Of a DNA stretch of 64,000 nt, positions 13,192-24,862 are shown in pieces; positions within the stretch are counted from its first letter, which is position 1; each line of letters begins with the position of its first letter. The translations under genes were made by a program, and so were the position numbers. Below the pieces are notes generated by a model. It saw only the letters and a program-made list of their open reading frames with translations. It was not told where the DNA came from and made no database searches. This DNA comes from Chrysopilus asiliformis. Its lineage: Eukaryota; Arthropoda; Insecta; Diptera; Rhagionidae. The stretch covers positions 108,938,034 to 109,002,033 of the forward strand of contig OZ035962.1 of NCBI GenBank assembly GCA_964034945.1, read 5' to 3'.

Positions 13192-16100
13192 TTAAGTAAT
13201 AAAATGAGGTATTTGTTTTATTTATAAGATCATCGTATTCTACAATACATGTATGTAAAAATGACAAAGACCAAGCATTAACTATCAATGGTGGGAGGTA
13301 TCAGAAGATGCTTCATTACAATGTCCAAGAGAGATTTTTTTTTAAAAGACGGACGGCACATCTCCAACAAAAAAACCACTTTTTTGCGGAAAAGGTTCCT
13401 GACGGGATAATTTCAGGAAGCAGTAACGTTAATTGGCTGCTAGAATCGTGGTATGCAAGACATTTTCGATTGAAGCTTTGTCGTGTCACATGAGGTTGTC
13501 AGTATAAGCCACGAATCATTCAGAAGCTAAAGGACCACATGCGAAAACCCTATATTTGCAAGTTTGAAAGAGTAATGCAATTTTACACGTTTCAGCAGCA
13601 ATAACGTAACAAGAGAGGAGGAAGTTAAATCATACAGGAGTTTTTGGGAAACCAAACCAAAAATCTTAAAATTTTCGATAGGAAAACTTATTTAGGTTGC
13701 GAACATTAGTATCAGTTTGGGCACCACCTCTTGCCACGTCAGGAGCCTGTAGACGAATTCCCCATCATCGTGGTAAACTAAAATATTCAAAAACTCCGGA
13801 CAATCGTTTTAATTCATATTTTGTGTGACTGTCCCTCTTATATTTAAACAAAATAAATACTTCGTAATTTTTAAAGTTGAAAATCCCAACGAAGAAAACT
13901 GTCCAACACGATAAGAAAATAATGGACATTGTCTACAATTACTTCCATGTATTTAAAACAAGAAAATTCGGTTACTTGAGACAATCAATTATGAATCTTT
14001 ATTTCTAGGAGTGAAAATTTCAAAGGTCATAGTAAATTTGATTGTGGGGAGTCATGCGATCACATAACAACATAGCAGGAAAAACGTTTGAAATCACTTA
14101 ACAATATACATAATTCAGATGTTATTATTATGCCATGCCAATCAAAGTTGTTTCCGTCTTTCATCATTATTACCCGAACTATAAATAATCGATGTATGAA
14201 TATTTCCCGGCAAATGGATTTTTCAACTGTACAGGTGAAGACGGGAAGTAATGGATGAGTTGGGGGGAGGGGGAAGGACACAAAAAATGTGGAGCCCAAA
14301 AACATATTCGACATACGAACAACATAACTAGACACGCTAATCATATCACCTGAACCTGAAACCGTGAGAAATAAGGAAGAAACGCAGATAGAAACACAAA
14401 TTGATTTTTTGTTCTTCACTTTTTTTTACATATGTTGTATTTCGGTCTATACAGGCGTAGTCATATAGGTGTCTGTATGCATATTCTTTTCCTATGCCAT
14501 ATTTTTTGTTTTTTTTTTTTTTCAACAAAAATGATGCTATCCATAAATCAAATTTTCTTGCTATTTTGATAGGTAAAATCTTTCCGTGCTCTTAAATTCT
14601 TAACAGCAAGCGTAAGCCCGGGCTATAAAAGAAGCTTACACCTATCTTCATGCTTCTAACTAGCCATACGAGCATCAGCCAAAATGTATGCCAATGTAGG
14701 GATACCACTTTCTGCCTGAAATTATATATAAGTATATATCGTTGAGAAACAGGACACACAAAAAAACGCTTCTAGGCTAGACGAAAACAAAGGCCAGGTG
14801 TATAAGAGCAACCATGAGAAAAAATAAAGGGGAAAATGCTAGACACGGAAATAAAAAAAAAGTATCGAAGAAACATAAAACAAAAAAAAAAAATTTTTTT
14901 TATGAAAAACTCCAAGAAAATTTTCACACGAAGATTTCACTTGTTTCCCCCAATTTTTCACCTGCATGCAAAAATCTGTATGTATATGAAAGATTTGTGC
15001 TGCTATACACACAAGTCGGTGGTACACCTTTCAAAAGTGTACAATGGTACAGTAATAGCGTATACACCTTAAAATAATAGCTTTAAAAGCTTCCTTAAAT
15101 CCCAGATTGATGTTATGGCGTCGTAATTTATGATCACCTCCTTAAGCTTCTGGCAGAGAAAAATAAAATTTCCGAGTCAACCTGTCATGCTTATGCTGCT
15201 GCCAGCCGTTGTTGTTTTGCTGCTGCTTTTATGCTGCTGCCAAACCATCGCAAACACTTGGCCTATGGGCTTTGGCAAGCGATGGTGTCGGATACTAGTA
15301 GATATTGCAACATATGCCTGTCTCTTGTTTCCTTGACGGGTGTCCTCTTAATAATTTAAAGAAAAACGAAATTATTTATTCATACGATACATTTTGTGAC
15401 TAACATAAACAGAATTTCCACTGTGGCGAAAATACCATAGAACTGCTTACATATTCACAAGGGAATGCGTGTAAAATACCAAAAATATTCAGTCGGTCTG
15501 TCATTTCCATTTAAAGCATCGCACTCACTCTTTTTCTATTTACACTCGATCCATCTTATTCGGGAGAATTCACCCCTCGAAACTCCTGCATAGGTATTTA
15601 TTTACTGTTTTAATGGTGTTTTGTTTTTGTTCAACAAAAACCCCAGTAGGCACCCAGCATCACGGTATAGTATAGTATCGTATAGTCATGGTGATAATAG
15701 AAAATTCATAAATTTTTATCTCTTCTACTCCTAGAATATATCTCACTTTTACCTAATGTTGATTTTTCGCCAAATAATGTGGAAAGTTCTACCAAAGATA
15801 TTTATAAAGTGTTGCAACGTATGTCAAGATACTCGGATATCAGAATAGATAAATTTCCAATGGAAACAATTGTAACAATCACGGGGAGAAAAGTACATTT
15901 TTACCCTGTAGCAAAATGATGCATTTTTGATCATCCTAAAGCACTTTTGTTCTGCATAACATTAACCTGAAATTCCGCATATCATTTTCAATCCTGTAAT
16001 CATTTATTCCGCTTTGTTCTGCATATGAAATATCAATGATCAAAACAAAGTATCACAGCTGAAAGGAATCGATTCACTTCTGTTTTTTGAAGTAAAAAAA

Positions 16101-16374
16101 ACCCATTTTCTTTCAAAATTGATAACCAAGTTGAGGAAAAGCTTGTACATAATAATTTCAACCCTTCAAATATTTCAACAAAATTTCTGATTTTTGGTAT
16201 GTTTTTTGAGAAAAAGCACTGCTGCGTCTACTTTAACAGTGAGTTACGTTTTGTTTAAAATTTAAATTCTGTTTCTGCTAAAAATTGGGTAAACTTGTTT
16301 TGGGTATATGTTATCTAAAGAGTCGTCTATCGAATCGAGGAAATCCAATAAAAATCCGTTGATTGGTTTACGAG
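13192..16374. other. Gene-free stretch
   Basis: No gene or element recognised. 15187-15245 has interrupted TGCTGC repeats, and 15665-15685 repeats GTATAGTATC-like units. Frames on both strands are short and compositional. Confidence 0.5.
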
Positions 16375-16571
16375 ATAGCAAAAGCTATAATTGCAAATCT
16401 GGCAATAATTGAAAACCCGTATGGTGATATTCGTATCAAAATTTGAACAGTTGTACCAAAATTCCACTTTGAAGTCAAACTTTCCAATAAGATTTTTTAA
16501 AATTTATTCCAATCGGATTTTGATGTATGGGAATTTTATGTAGAACCATATTCTAAATAACTTTTGTTCTC

Positions 16572-16975
16572 GGCGATTGTTCCAAATTACGCATTTCGGC
16601 GAAATCGAAAGATTGCTCTTTGGAATATGTTTGTGGGAAAATTCGACGGGGTGTGACTGAGCGACCTGAATGTAGTATATCGAGGATTCCAAACCGGAAA
16701 TTGATGAAATACTGCTTCGCGTTCATAGTGGACTAGGAGACCTTGATGTGAATATTGATGGTTCCCGTGATGGAGTACGGGACATCCTTAGGTTATTTGA
16801 ATATGTGCTGTATCTGGATGGTGGTAATTTTAACGATATCTCATAGGGTTGGTATTTAGTAGCATTCGAGGCTAGAGACGGTGGACTGATTGGTCGCATT
16901 CTATTATTCAATTGCGTTAATTTGATTTGCTTACGAACACGAACATGTGATTAAGGTGGTATAGGGGGACGAGCC
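16572..16975 (-). pseudogene. Coding-like fragment inserted in GTCY copy C
   Basis: This segment has no counterpart in the other GTCY copies. On the minus strand one frame stays open from about 16929 to 16575 with a single TGA (16722-16720). It encodes a Ser/Pro/Arg-rich segment with runs such as SRTPSREPSIFTSRSPSPL before the TGA and TRSSISSISGLESS right after it. Composition is less AT-rich than its surroundings. This resembles a disordered part of a cellular protein, perhaps an exon carried into the element. I do not recognise the source gene, and a chance open frame cannot be excluded. Confidence 0.35.
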
Positions 16976-17166
16976 CCACATGCACCGTTTTTGAGATATT
17001 TGCAAAAAACGTTTTCGTTCGTATAGGGGGGCACCCCCGCCACCCTTCCCACCTAATGGTCCATTTTTCCTCATGAACGAATTTGGACTCGCATTTTACG
17101 AAAAACGGATCTGCGCAAAATTTCAAGTCTCTAGCTCAATCCGTGCGCCCGCAATCCGCGCCACAG

Positions 17167-17489
17167 ACGGACGGACAGACGGACGGACAGACAGACAGAC
17201 GGACGGACAGACGGACGGACAGACGGACAGACGGACAGACGGACAGACGGACAGACGGACAGACGGACAGACGGACAGACGGACGGACAGACGGACGGAC
17301 GGACAGACGGACGGACAGACGGACGGACAGACGGACAGACGGACGGACAGACGGACGGACAGACGGACAGACGGACAGACGGACAGACGGACAGACGGAC
17401 AGACGGACAGACGGACAGACGGACAGACGGACAGACGGACAGACGGACAGACGGACAGACGGACGGACAGACGGACAGACGGACGGACA
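17167..17489 (+). repeat. Expanded ACAG/ACGG tetranucleotide array
   Basis: About 320 bp made only of ACGG and ACAG units, mostly alternating as ACAGACGG. It is the longest such array in the window; other copies of the host element carry ~40-190 bp. Open frames through it encode low-complexity repeats on both strands and are not genes. Confidence 0.95.
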
Positions 17490-17637
17490 TGCAAAAGTTA
17501 ATTATTTTTATCATTCTAAACACACTGGTGTAATTCATTTTTTTGTGTGATGACGGGATCTTGGCGTTACAAACGGTAAGGCAAATTTAATATACCCTTT
17601 GGATTCACCATACGGGTATTATAAAGTTTCAGATTTA

Positions 17638-17875
17638 TAGCCCTATTCTGGCGACTGTCGGTGATCGATAACTAGTCACAACCCAGTCTCAAAATTTTCG
17701 TATTTTCATGGTATAATTCCTCCTGACTTGTACTTCTCTGACTATTTATTGAGATATGAAAAAATTCCCATTTAATTTTTCTCAGAAAATATTACTGGAA
17801 AATTATCATCTTTTGCGCCCTAATTGCTATACAGATTGTGACTTATGGCCGGTCACAACGCTAGAATAAGGGCAT
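17638..17875. mobile_element. TIR MITE (TAGCCCTATTCT ends), copy 1
   Basis: TAGCCCTATTCTGGCGACTG at the left and CTAGAATAAGGGCATTA at the right are imperfect inverted repeats. GTCACAACC lies inside each end. It starts 17 bp after GTCY copy C. Superfamily not identified. Confidence 0.5.
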
Positions 17876-19902
17876 TATTTTTTTTTATCGCTTTTGTTGA
17901 ATAATAGGGCTGGGCCCCTGATGCAATGAAAATTCCATCCAATGAGAATTTCATCCAAATCGGTTTAGTGGCTTTGGAGTTATTAGCGAGTGAGATAGGC
18001 AGACGCACAAGCCAAAACTATAGAAAAACATATTGCGTAAATTTAGCATGAGCAAGGATTTCAAAGATTTTTTATACCAGTGGAGACGGAATTTTATTAA
18101 TTGTAATTATAAGATGAATCACCGGTCTTGTTGTTTTTTTGGGAATTGAAAGAATCCGCTTTTAATTTCAACATAATCTCAGATATCATATAATGAATGT
18201 TTTTTGTTGCAATTATTCGTATTCAAATCCATTACACATAATCTAATTTTTCACTTCAAAACTGTTATCTGTTTCCTATACCCTCCGTCAAAATGAAAGT
18301 AACTTTAGGATAAGGAAATAATTTTTTAATGGGACTTTCTTTTGATCAAATCGTTTTTCTGTTATCAAAAGGAGTTTTGTATACTTTTAACTTCAATTCT
18401 CTGTATTTCCTCATTTTTCCATGGTTTTTCTGAGCTTTGAACTATAGTGTAGCTTGCCTCGCACAATTCCACTAACAAGTAAAGATTTTATGAAAAAGGC
18501 GAAGAAAAATTAAGCTCTACAAAATTCTTAAATGAAAATAAAGCGGCAAAGTGAATTTTCTGGAGGTGGATAGAAATTCGAACGATCGTAGTATTAATTG
18601 TACAGTTGTTGTAAACGTTTGTAATTATTTCTGTTTTTCAATGAAAAAAACATTTGAGCTTTGACTGTATTGGTTTTCGATTTTATTTTATTTATTTTAT
18701 ACATTTTTGCCTTTTTCCATTCGGTTAAATTGACAATATTGTACACGCTTAAAGTTCGTATCAATTTTGTGCCCGCCCCTCTTTACCTCTCATAATATTT
18801 ATCTATTTTAATTTTTATGGTATTTGTTCTGTGCAAATTTTGCAAACGAAGCGCCCCAATTAGCCAATTCGTGCTTTCTCACAAACGAAACAATTTGTCA
18901 ATTTGTTGTTTGGACGAGGGCCAGCTAAAAGTTCTACTCGACCGCCACTCACGAAAACTTTTCCGCCCCAAAATTCCATCCAACACCCTAATTTTCCAAC
19001 TCTGATGATGTGCTTTTTCAGTTGTACGAAATTGTGTTTTTGTACGCTTCGCTCATTCAGCCCACAAGAATTACCCGCAACCATTCCATTACGTTCCGTT
19101 GTTGATGTCGACCGTAGATCCTTATGACTCTTTCATTCTAAAGGGGATGATTTCCACACCCCTTAGGACCAACGTCATTTTTGCTTGACAAATTGGTTGC
19201 AATTAAGTGGGATCGGATGGGCCAGCCAGGCAGCAAGCCAACCAGCCAGCATCAAAGAAAATATGATAGAGTGCTTTATTTAATGTGAAACTGTAGAAAA
19301 TTTCCAAGATAAAGATAAACTTTCGCCCGACTTATTCATTTTAATGAAATTTTTTACTTAGAAATTATTTTTTTCAAAAAAAAAAAATTATTAAGTTAAT
19401 TTAAAAATGTGTTCTGGCCAATGGTGCTAAATAACATCAAGGAAACCATTATTTTATATGCTTATCTATAGTAGCTTAAGATTTCACACATATAATTTAA
19501 TTTATTAAAGAAAGTGATGTTCTTCTGTTAAAATATTTTATTATTTTAGGAAAAGTTAAAAGTAAGGCAAAAATATCTACTAGCATTTAAACATAATTTC
19601 CACATTTTTCCATACACTGAAGTTCAATTCGAATAATTCAAACAAAAATAAGATTAGATTTCGTAACTCGAATGATGTGCGATAAGGGCTTCTGGTTTTA
19701 TATATAAATATTTGAAGATTCTAACAATTTTTCCTCCCTGCTACACCATCGATGAATTGTAACATTTTAAAGGTTTTTACGTTGCAACTTATCAATAGCT
19801 GAGGTCATAATAGCAGTTTAGACTGATGGTGTTAGGACCTCGAAATTGAGAAAGCCAAAATGATAAATTCAATATGGACCCCAAATTTTATGACCTCTTT
19901 AA
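17876..19902. other. Gene-free stretch
   Basis: No supported gene. Overlapping 60-75-codon frames at 18817-19127 lie in a slightly GC-richer patch but look like neither a known protein nor a spliced exon. 19227-19255 has a short CAGCCAGCCAGG-type run. Confidence 0.5.
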
Positions 19903-20166
19903 CACGTTGGCTGCTAAAGCCTTTTCAAGATTTTGATCGTGCAGTGCCAACGTCTTTTCACAATTTTGGTCACCTGAGGCCAACTTTTTTTGTTATTTTT
20001 TGTTTCTTTGTGCCTAAAAATCATTTTTGACTACTCGCGACTTTATTATTGGTCCTAATTTTGCAGTTATAACGGTTTTTTTGTGTCGCACGTTTTCGTG
20101 CGACATGGCCTGGGAGAACATAAAACATCCTGTGGGGCCAAAACGTGCGACATGGCAGCCAACGTG
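19903..20166. mobile_element. piggyBac-like MITE (CACGTTGGCTGC ends)
   Basis: CACGTTGGCTGC at the left and GCAGCCAACGTG at the right, flanked by TTAA (19899-19902, 20167-20170). 264 bp, no open frame. A different family from the element at 12974. Confidence 0.78.
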
Positions 20167-20995
20167 TTAAAGTGATAAAATTGTTAAGTGATCCAATGTT
20201 ATTAATTAGAATTATATTATTTTTGATTTAGAGCCGATATAAAACTCTAGAATAGGCCAAAAAGTCATTTTAGGCAGCTACGGCGACTTCTAGTATTTAA
20301 TAAGTGACAACGAAACCTCACAAATGTTACAATGGTTTTATATAGGTTATTCGTAATCCGTGTAAGACTGTAGTTGCTCAGCACGGACGAACAACTTGTA
20401 TCGAAACCTAAATTGAACAGTCTATTAAAAACGTAAAAAACTTGAAAAAACTCACAAAACTAGTAAAAAACGCAAAAAACAGTAAAAAATACACAAAAAT
20501 TGAGGCATTGCATTCAATTACGCGCTGAGATGTTCAGCAAATTTATTCAGCTTGTTTTTTTTTTATTCATCAACACCTGTTGATGCGATTTATTCATCGC
20601 ATCAACGGTTTTTGAATTCCGAGCTTAAAATCCGTTTCACTTTCAAGACTGAAATGTCATATGTAGATGCTTTTGATTACTTTCCAGTGTTTGCCTGTTT
20701 CTTCCAAAGATTATTAACAATTATTATTGCTCTGAGACCATTTAATTACAGATAATTACTAAATTTATTGAATTGCTTCATTTTCCCACATTTATTGAAT
20801 TGCTTCATCACCTTTTTTTTATCATAAATTTTTCTTACGGTTTCTTACTCTAAAAGAGGTTTTTTATGCGTGATTCATACTTGCAACGTGTTCTGGTCCA
20901 CAGTTGTGACACAGCTATACATTGATGTCATACTGGATCTGCCCCCTCCCTTTCTCCCTGTCTTACTACGTCAAAAAAGAGTTTCTGCTGAAACT

Positions 20996-21077
20996 GTTGC
21001 ACAACAGTTGTTACAAACAACAACAGTTGTTACAAACAACAACAGTTGTTACACACAACAACAATTGTTGTGTAACG
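20996..21077. repeat. Palindromic AACAACAGTTGTTACA tandem repeat
   Basis: Four 18-20-bp units, each containing the palindrome AACAAC/GTTGTT. The next ~60 bp continue with GTTGCAACAACGTTGC-like inverted motifs. At 21182-21239 a 28-bp unit with GGTTACTTATGTGGTTTC is repeated twice. Confidence 0.85.
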
Positions 21078-21273
21078 AAAAAATGGTTGCATAAGTGTTG
21101 CAACAACGTTGCTGTGACGTCGCAGCAACCAATTAGTAACCCCATATATTTTGCAATCCAAGTTGTGCGATCGTCGTAACCAGTTGGTTACTTATGTGGT
21201 TTCTAAAATTTTTGGTTACTTATGTGGTTTCTAAAATTTCGCCTGCCTAGACTTTTCGTTACAATTCAAATTT

Positions 21274-22011
21274 GGGCATCAATCGTATAACGCGACGCAG
21301 ACACGAAATCGCGTCTTTCATTAAGAAAAGGAATCGTGTATGGAGACGCGTCGTTGCATACTAGCGACGCGTCTTTTCGTTCAGCGACACAGTTCGAGGT
21401 GTCGCTCAGTGTCATTCCGTCTGTCATTTCACAATGGAGGAACAAAAGTAAATAAAAGTTTTTGTATTTAAATTATAATACATTCATATTTTTTAGGAAG
21501 ATAACGAGTTAAAACCAGTGGAAAGCCCTTGTAAGGTTCATGGATGAAAATAAAGCCTTAGCGAGGGGCGCGTTTGACACTGGTGCTTCCGGCAACAAAA
21601 AGAAAAAAACTTTTGTGGGGGGATTTGATTTTTATTCACTTCAAGCAAAAAGTCTATAATTATACACTACGGTTTTGAGATGAGCTGGAACGGATCATTT
21701 TTGTCCCTTGAGAACCTGCGAACAACTCGTAATTCCCTTTTTTCTGGTGAACTTAACACAAATTAATTTCAGCTAATCCAAACATTTTTATTTTGACGTT
21801 TCTGTAGCAAGATATTGTAGTGTGCAAAACTGGTCCGTATTGTGTACTCGGAAAGCTTTATTTAGCATGACCTATAATTGATTTAAGAAATTCAATCCAT
21901 TGAACGTTAAAACTTTTTAGTGTCGCGATACACGATTAGAAAAACGTGTCGCGTCGATGTCGCCGTCTCAGCTCAAAGACGGAGACGCGTCTCGTTATAC
22001 GATTGATGCCC
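21274..22011. mobile_element. TIR DNA transposon remnant (GGGCATCAATCGT ends)
   Basis: GGGCATCAATCGTATAACG at the left matches the inverse at the right end exactly, and GACGCGTC-rich subterminal repeats follow on both sides. At 738 bp it is larger than the related foldback at 8549 and holds a decayed small reading frame. Likely a deleted transposon of the same superfamily. Confidence 0.68.
21434..21659 (+). pseudogene. Decayed small DNA-binding-like ORF of a transposon
   Basis: ATG GAG GAA CAA AA at 21434-21447, then a plausible GT-AG intron (21448-21496) and a second exon from 21497. The spliced frame reads MEEQKKITS, a TAA, then NQWKALVRFMDENKALARG followed by a lysine run and TAA at 21657. 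W-LV-FM-N--LA-G resembles the start of MADF/Myb-SANT-like accessory proteins of Harbinger-type transposons. That link rests on recalled pattern, not a search. Only the beginning survives. Confidence 0.38.
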
Positions 22012-22060
22012 TGTTAACTAGTATATCAGCGAGCGAATATGAAAATTTTCGGGGCTATTA

Positions 22061-22224
22061 GGCCCGCCGTACATTTGAACTAAGCCAGCTCAACTATGTG
22101 CCTGTTTAGTGCTTTACGTGGCGTGTTTCGTCACGTACCAAAATGAGGATAAGATGAAGCGCTAAACGTCAACGTCTAAACAGGCATACAGTTGAGCTGG
22201 CTTAGCTCAAGTGTACGGCGGGCC
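22061..22224. mobile_element. PIF/Harbinger-like MITE
   Basis: Ends GGCCCGCCGTACA and TGTACGGCGGGCC, flanked by TTA (22058-22060, 22225-22227). Inverted homology extends ~50 bp inward (AAGCCAGCTCAACTATG...CTGTTTAG). 164 bp, non-coding. Confidence 0.82.
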
Positions 22225-24862
22225 TTAGAGTAAGATGAGCCAATAAAAGCTGAAAAACTTGAAGCCTTCTTTTTTTTGGGATCTCGAATTTCTCGCGCGC
22301 CTTTTAGGTTTACGTCAGATTTTATTTAATTCGTAGGCATTTCAAAAGGAATTTATATCAAAATACTTTTTGCCATTTCATCATAACGATTTACTCTGGC
22401 AACTGCGGACTATATTTTTTTAAAACACGATTTCGAGAACAAATTTATTTTGAATTCTAAAATAAAAGCACTCCACTATGTATACAAATATGTAGATCTT
22501 TTAAGAAAATGCTGAGATTATTCTAAAAGAAATTTTCCTTCGCATTTTTCTTTGAAGAACATTTTTTTTCTTTGATAGGACTTTTAGTGGTTTGTGCAAA
22601 TTTCCATTAGCTAATTACTCTAAAATTTAGATAACCAAATTTTAAGAATTCTAATTTGAAAAGAAATTAAATGTGATTGATTTGACAATAAACAATGTTG
22701 ATAAAAAATTCATATTTTTTCCGTTTTGAATCCCTTTAAAAAAAACTTTATTAGTTAACAAATGATTTGTAGCCGGTGGTCAGTTGTGGCTGTTAGAAAA
22801 ATAATAAAAGTTAACGATATTTTTGCTCTTTTTCTACTGAAGTTTTTTTTTTTTTAGAATTTTTTGACTGTCTAAAATGTTTGGACATACATTGCTTAAA
22901 ACAAACTTTGACTTGAGATTGATTTATGCAACTGACCCCTGACTTATTTTGACCAGAGAAACATAAAAGCAGGAAACTTCATGAATAATTCAATTTGGGT
23001 TCTGTTTTGTAACTTGCTATAAATTATTCAAAGGAAAAATTTCCTCTGGTTTTTGTTTTTACGAATGTGAAGTTTTAATTGATAAGACGGTTTATCGTGA
23101 TTTTTCACATTTTCAACCTATACATCCGATTCGAACATTTAACCCATCCAACCAGCCAACTATTCAACTGTGAATGGAGAAAAAATCCACCGCTGAAAAG
23201 CTCATGTAACATACATTTTTTTTTTATATTTCGCTTGACAACTCAACAAACTGAAATGCATTCAATGATTGAATTGAATTTTCCCGGGATTAATTACCAT
23301 TTATTGTTTCATTGTTTATTTTATTGTTTCTGCTGTTTGAAAATAAAAATCACAAACACACAGAATAGTTACATTTACACATACATATATGAAGTCCGAA
23401 AAAAATGTTTAAAAAAGTCATTCGAAATTCAGCGAAAAATGAAACTCCTAATGAAAGAAAATTTCTGGAAAATTCCTCTATTCGGCCATGCCTTTAGTAA
23501 ATTTTTCTCACGTAAATGTCCTTTCAGAGCTGTTGTTCGCTTTTGGCTTGATTTTTTTTTTTAAGAAGAAGCATGTCATCAGAAAATTACGTTATCTTCT
23601 CCCTATTTTTCCTGCGGTAGGTGCTATGATTGAATTTTCTGACTCTTTTGTCCATTCTAAACGTGTACAGTGAGGTGGAAAACCTCATTCATCCGAAATG
23701 ACATTACAAAATTTTCTAATTTCATTTGACGAGCGTTTATTATTATTTCAACATAGAGTTTAGTTAATGCTATTACCTAAAAGAGAAAATCGTAATGAAA
23801 ATAAAGGCATTTTGTCGTTTACAAAAAAAAAAAAAATATTATAATAAATTTTCATCTCATGTACGGGTACATCCATAAAAAGTCACTTTTGTTGTCGTTA
23901 TAAAAAGAAAATAATAGAAAAAGTTTTTTTCTTCTTGCAAAAATGTAATTTATGAGTTTAATTGGTTGATGAAAACCTCAATTTTGAATAAACACCGAAA
24001 ATGGACTAACTTTGAGGAGATTTTGTTTTCCATAGCACACCTTTACATATGAATTTTATATCGAATTTTATGTAGGTGTATAAGGGGTTAATTTTTTTTT
24101 TGTGTGATAAACGAAATGATAGAGTTGAAGAGAAAATATAGATCTTTTAATATGAGTTTTATAACGAAGTGAATTTGAAGTTAGAAAATCTTAACCTTTT
24201 GTTAAACGATGGAGTTATCCCTTTTCTTATTGAAGCCTAAATAAGATTCAAGTTTGTTCAAAACTTTTAATAGACGATAAATCAAGTTGTAAAAAGGTTT
24301 ATCTGCTTGACTTCATACGCCCTTTTATAAATCGTTAACCATTTAAAGTTTGGCGGGAAATGCCAAGGAAAAAATTCCCTGCCTTAATTCAAGCCTCTTT
24401 ACTTTATTCGACTTGAAAATAAGTTTTGAGACTTTATGTAGTCCTTTTAAATATAAATATCTAATCCACAAAAAATATAGTGATTTTAGTTGAGGGTAAA
24501 ATATCATGATATTTATTTGAATATTAATCATTTACGGAAGCCTAATTGGGAGAAATAGCTTCTGATTTAATTGTAAAGTTTTACAGCATTTTCAAAAATC
24601 TAAAAATAATTTAAGTATTTAATAGAACGACTAAAAATAGACAACCGGGTGATGTTTTAATTTATTTGTACATAACAAATCAGGAAAATGGGACTTTTGG
24701 GTAGTTTTCTGAAGTGGTTTGGGGTTTACATAAATTACGGGACACTAATCTTTACCTCTTCGGCACCCTCCTTCTTTCTGGTAAAATTTTTCGGTAATTT
24801 TTTTGTATGAGATTTTATGCAGCCATCAAACCCAGGCCAAATGTCTATACAAAAAAGCATTT
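22225..24862. other. Gene-free AT-rich stretch
   Basis: The 161-codon frame at 23079-23564 has the codon make-up of the AT-rich background, no recognisable domain and no matching exon. I see no repeats with defined ends here. Confidence 0.5.

Larger units (their letters stand above)
16375..17620 (+). mobile_element. GTCY-core repeat element, copy C (long array, internal insertion)
   Basis: Both family ends are present (GCAAAAGCTATAATTG and CACCATACGGGTAT). This copy is about twice the usual length for two reasons: the microsatellite is expanded to ~320 bp (17167-17489), and ~400 bp (16572-16975) replace the ~20-bp stretch that elsewhere joins TTTTGTTCT to CACCGTTTTTGAGATAT. The long frames across the array are artefacts of the repeat. 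Confidence 0.8.

Noticed and set aside
17073..17550. Four overlapping frames of 120-155 codons on both strands
   Set aside because: They are produced by the ACAG/ACGG tetranucleotide array, which is stop-free in several frames. The encoded TDRQTDG/SVCPSVRL repeats are artefacts.
23079..23564. 161-codon plus-strand frame
   Set aside because: AT-rich background composition, no recognisable domain, no supporting splice sites, and overlapped by other random frames.
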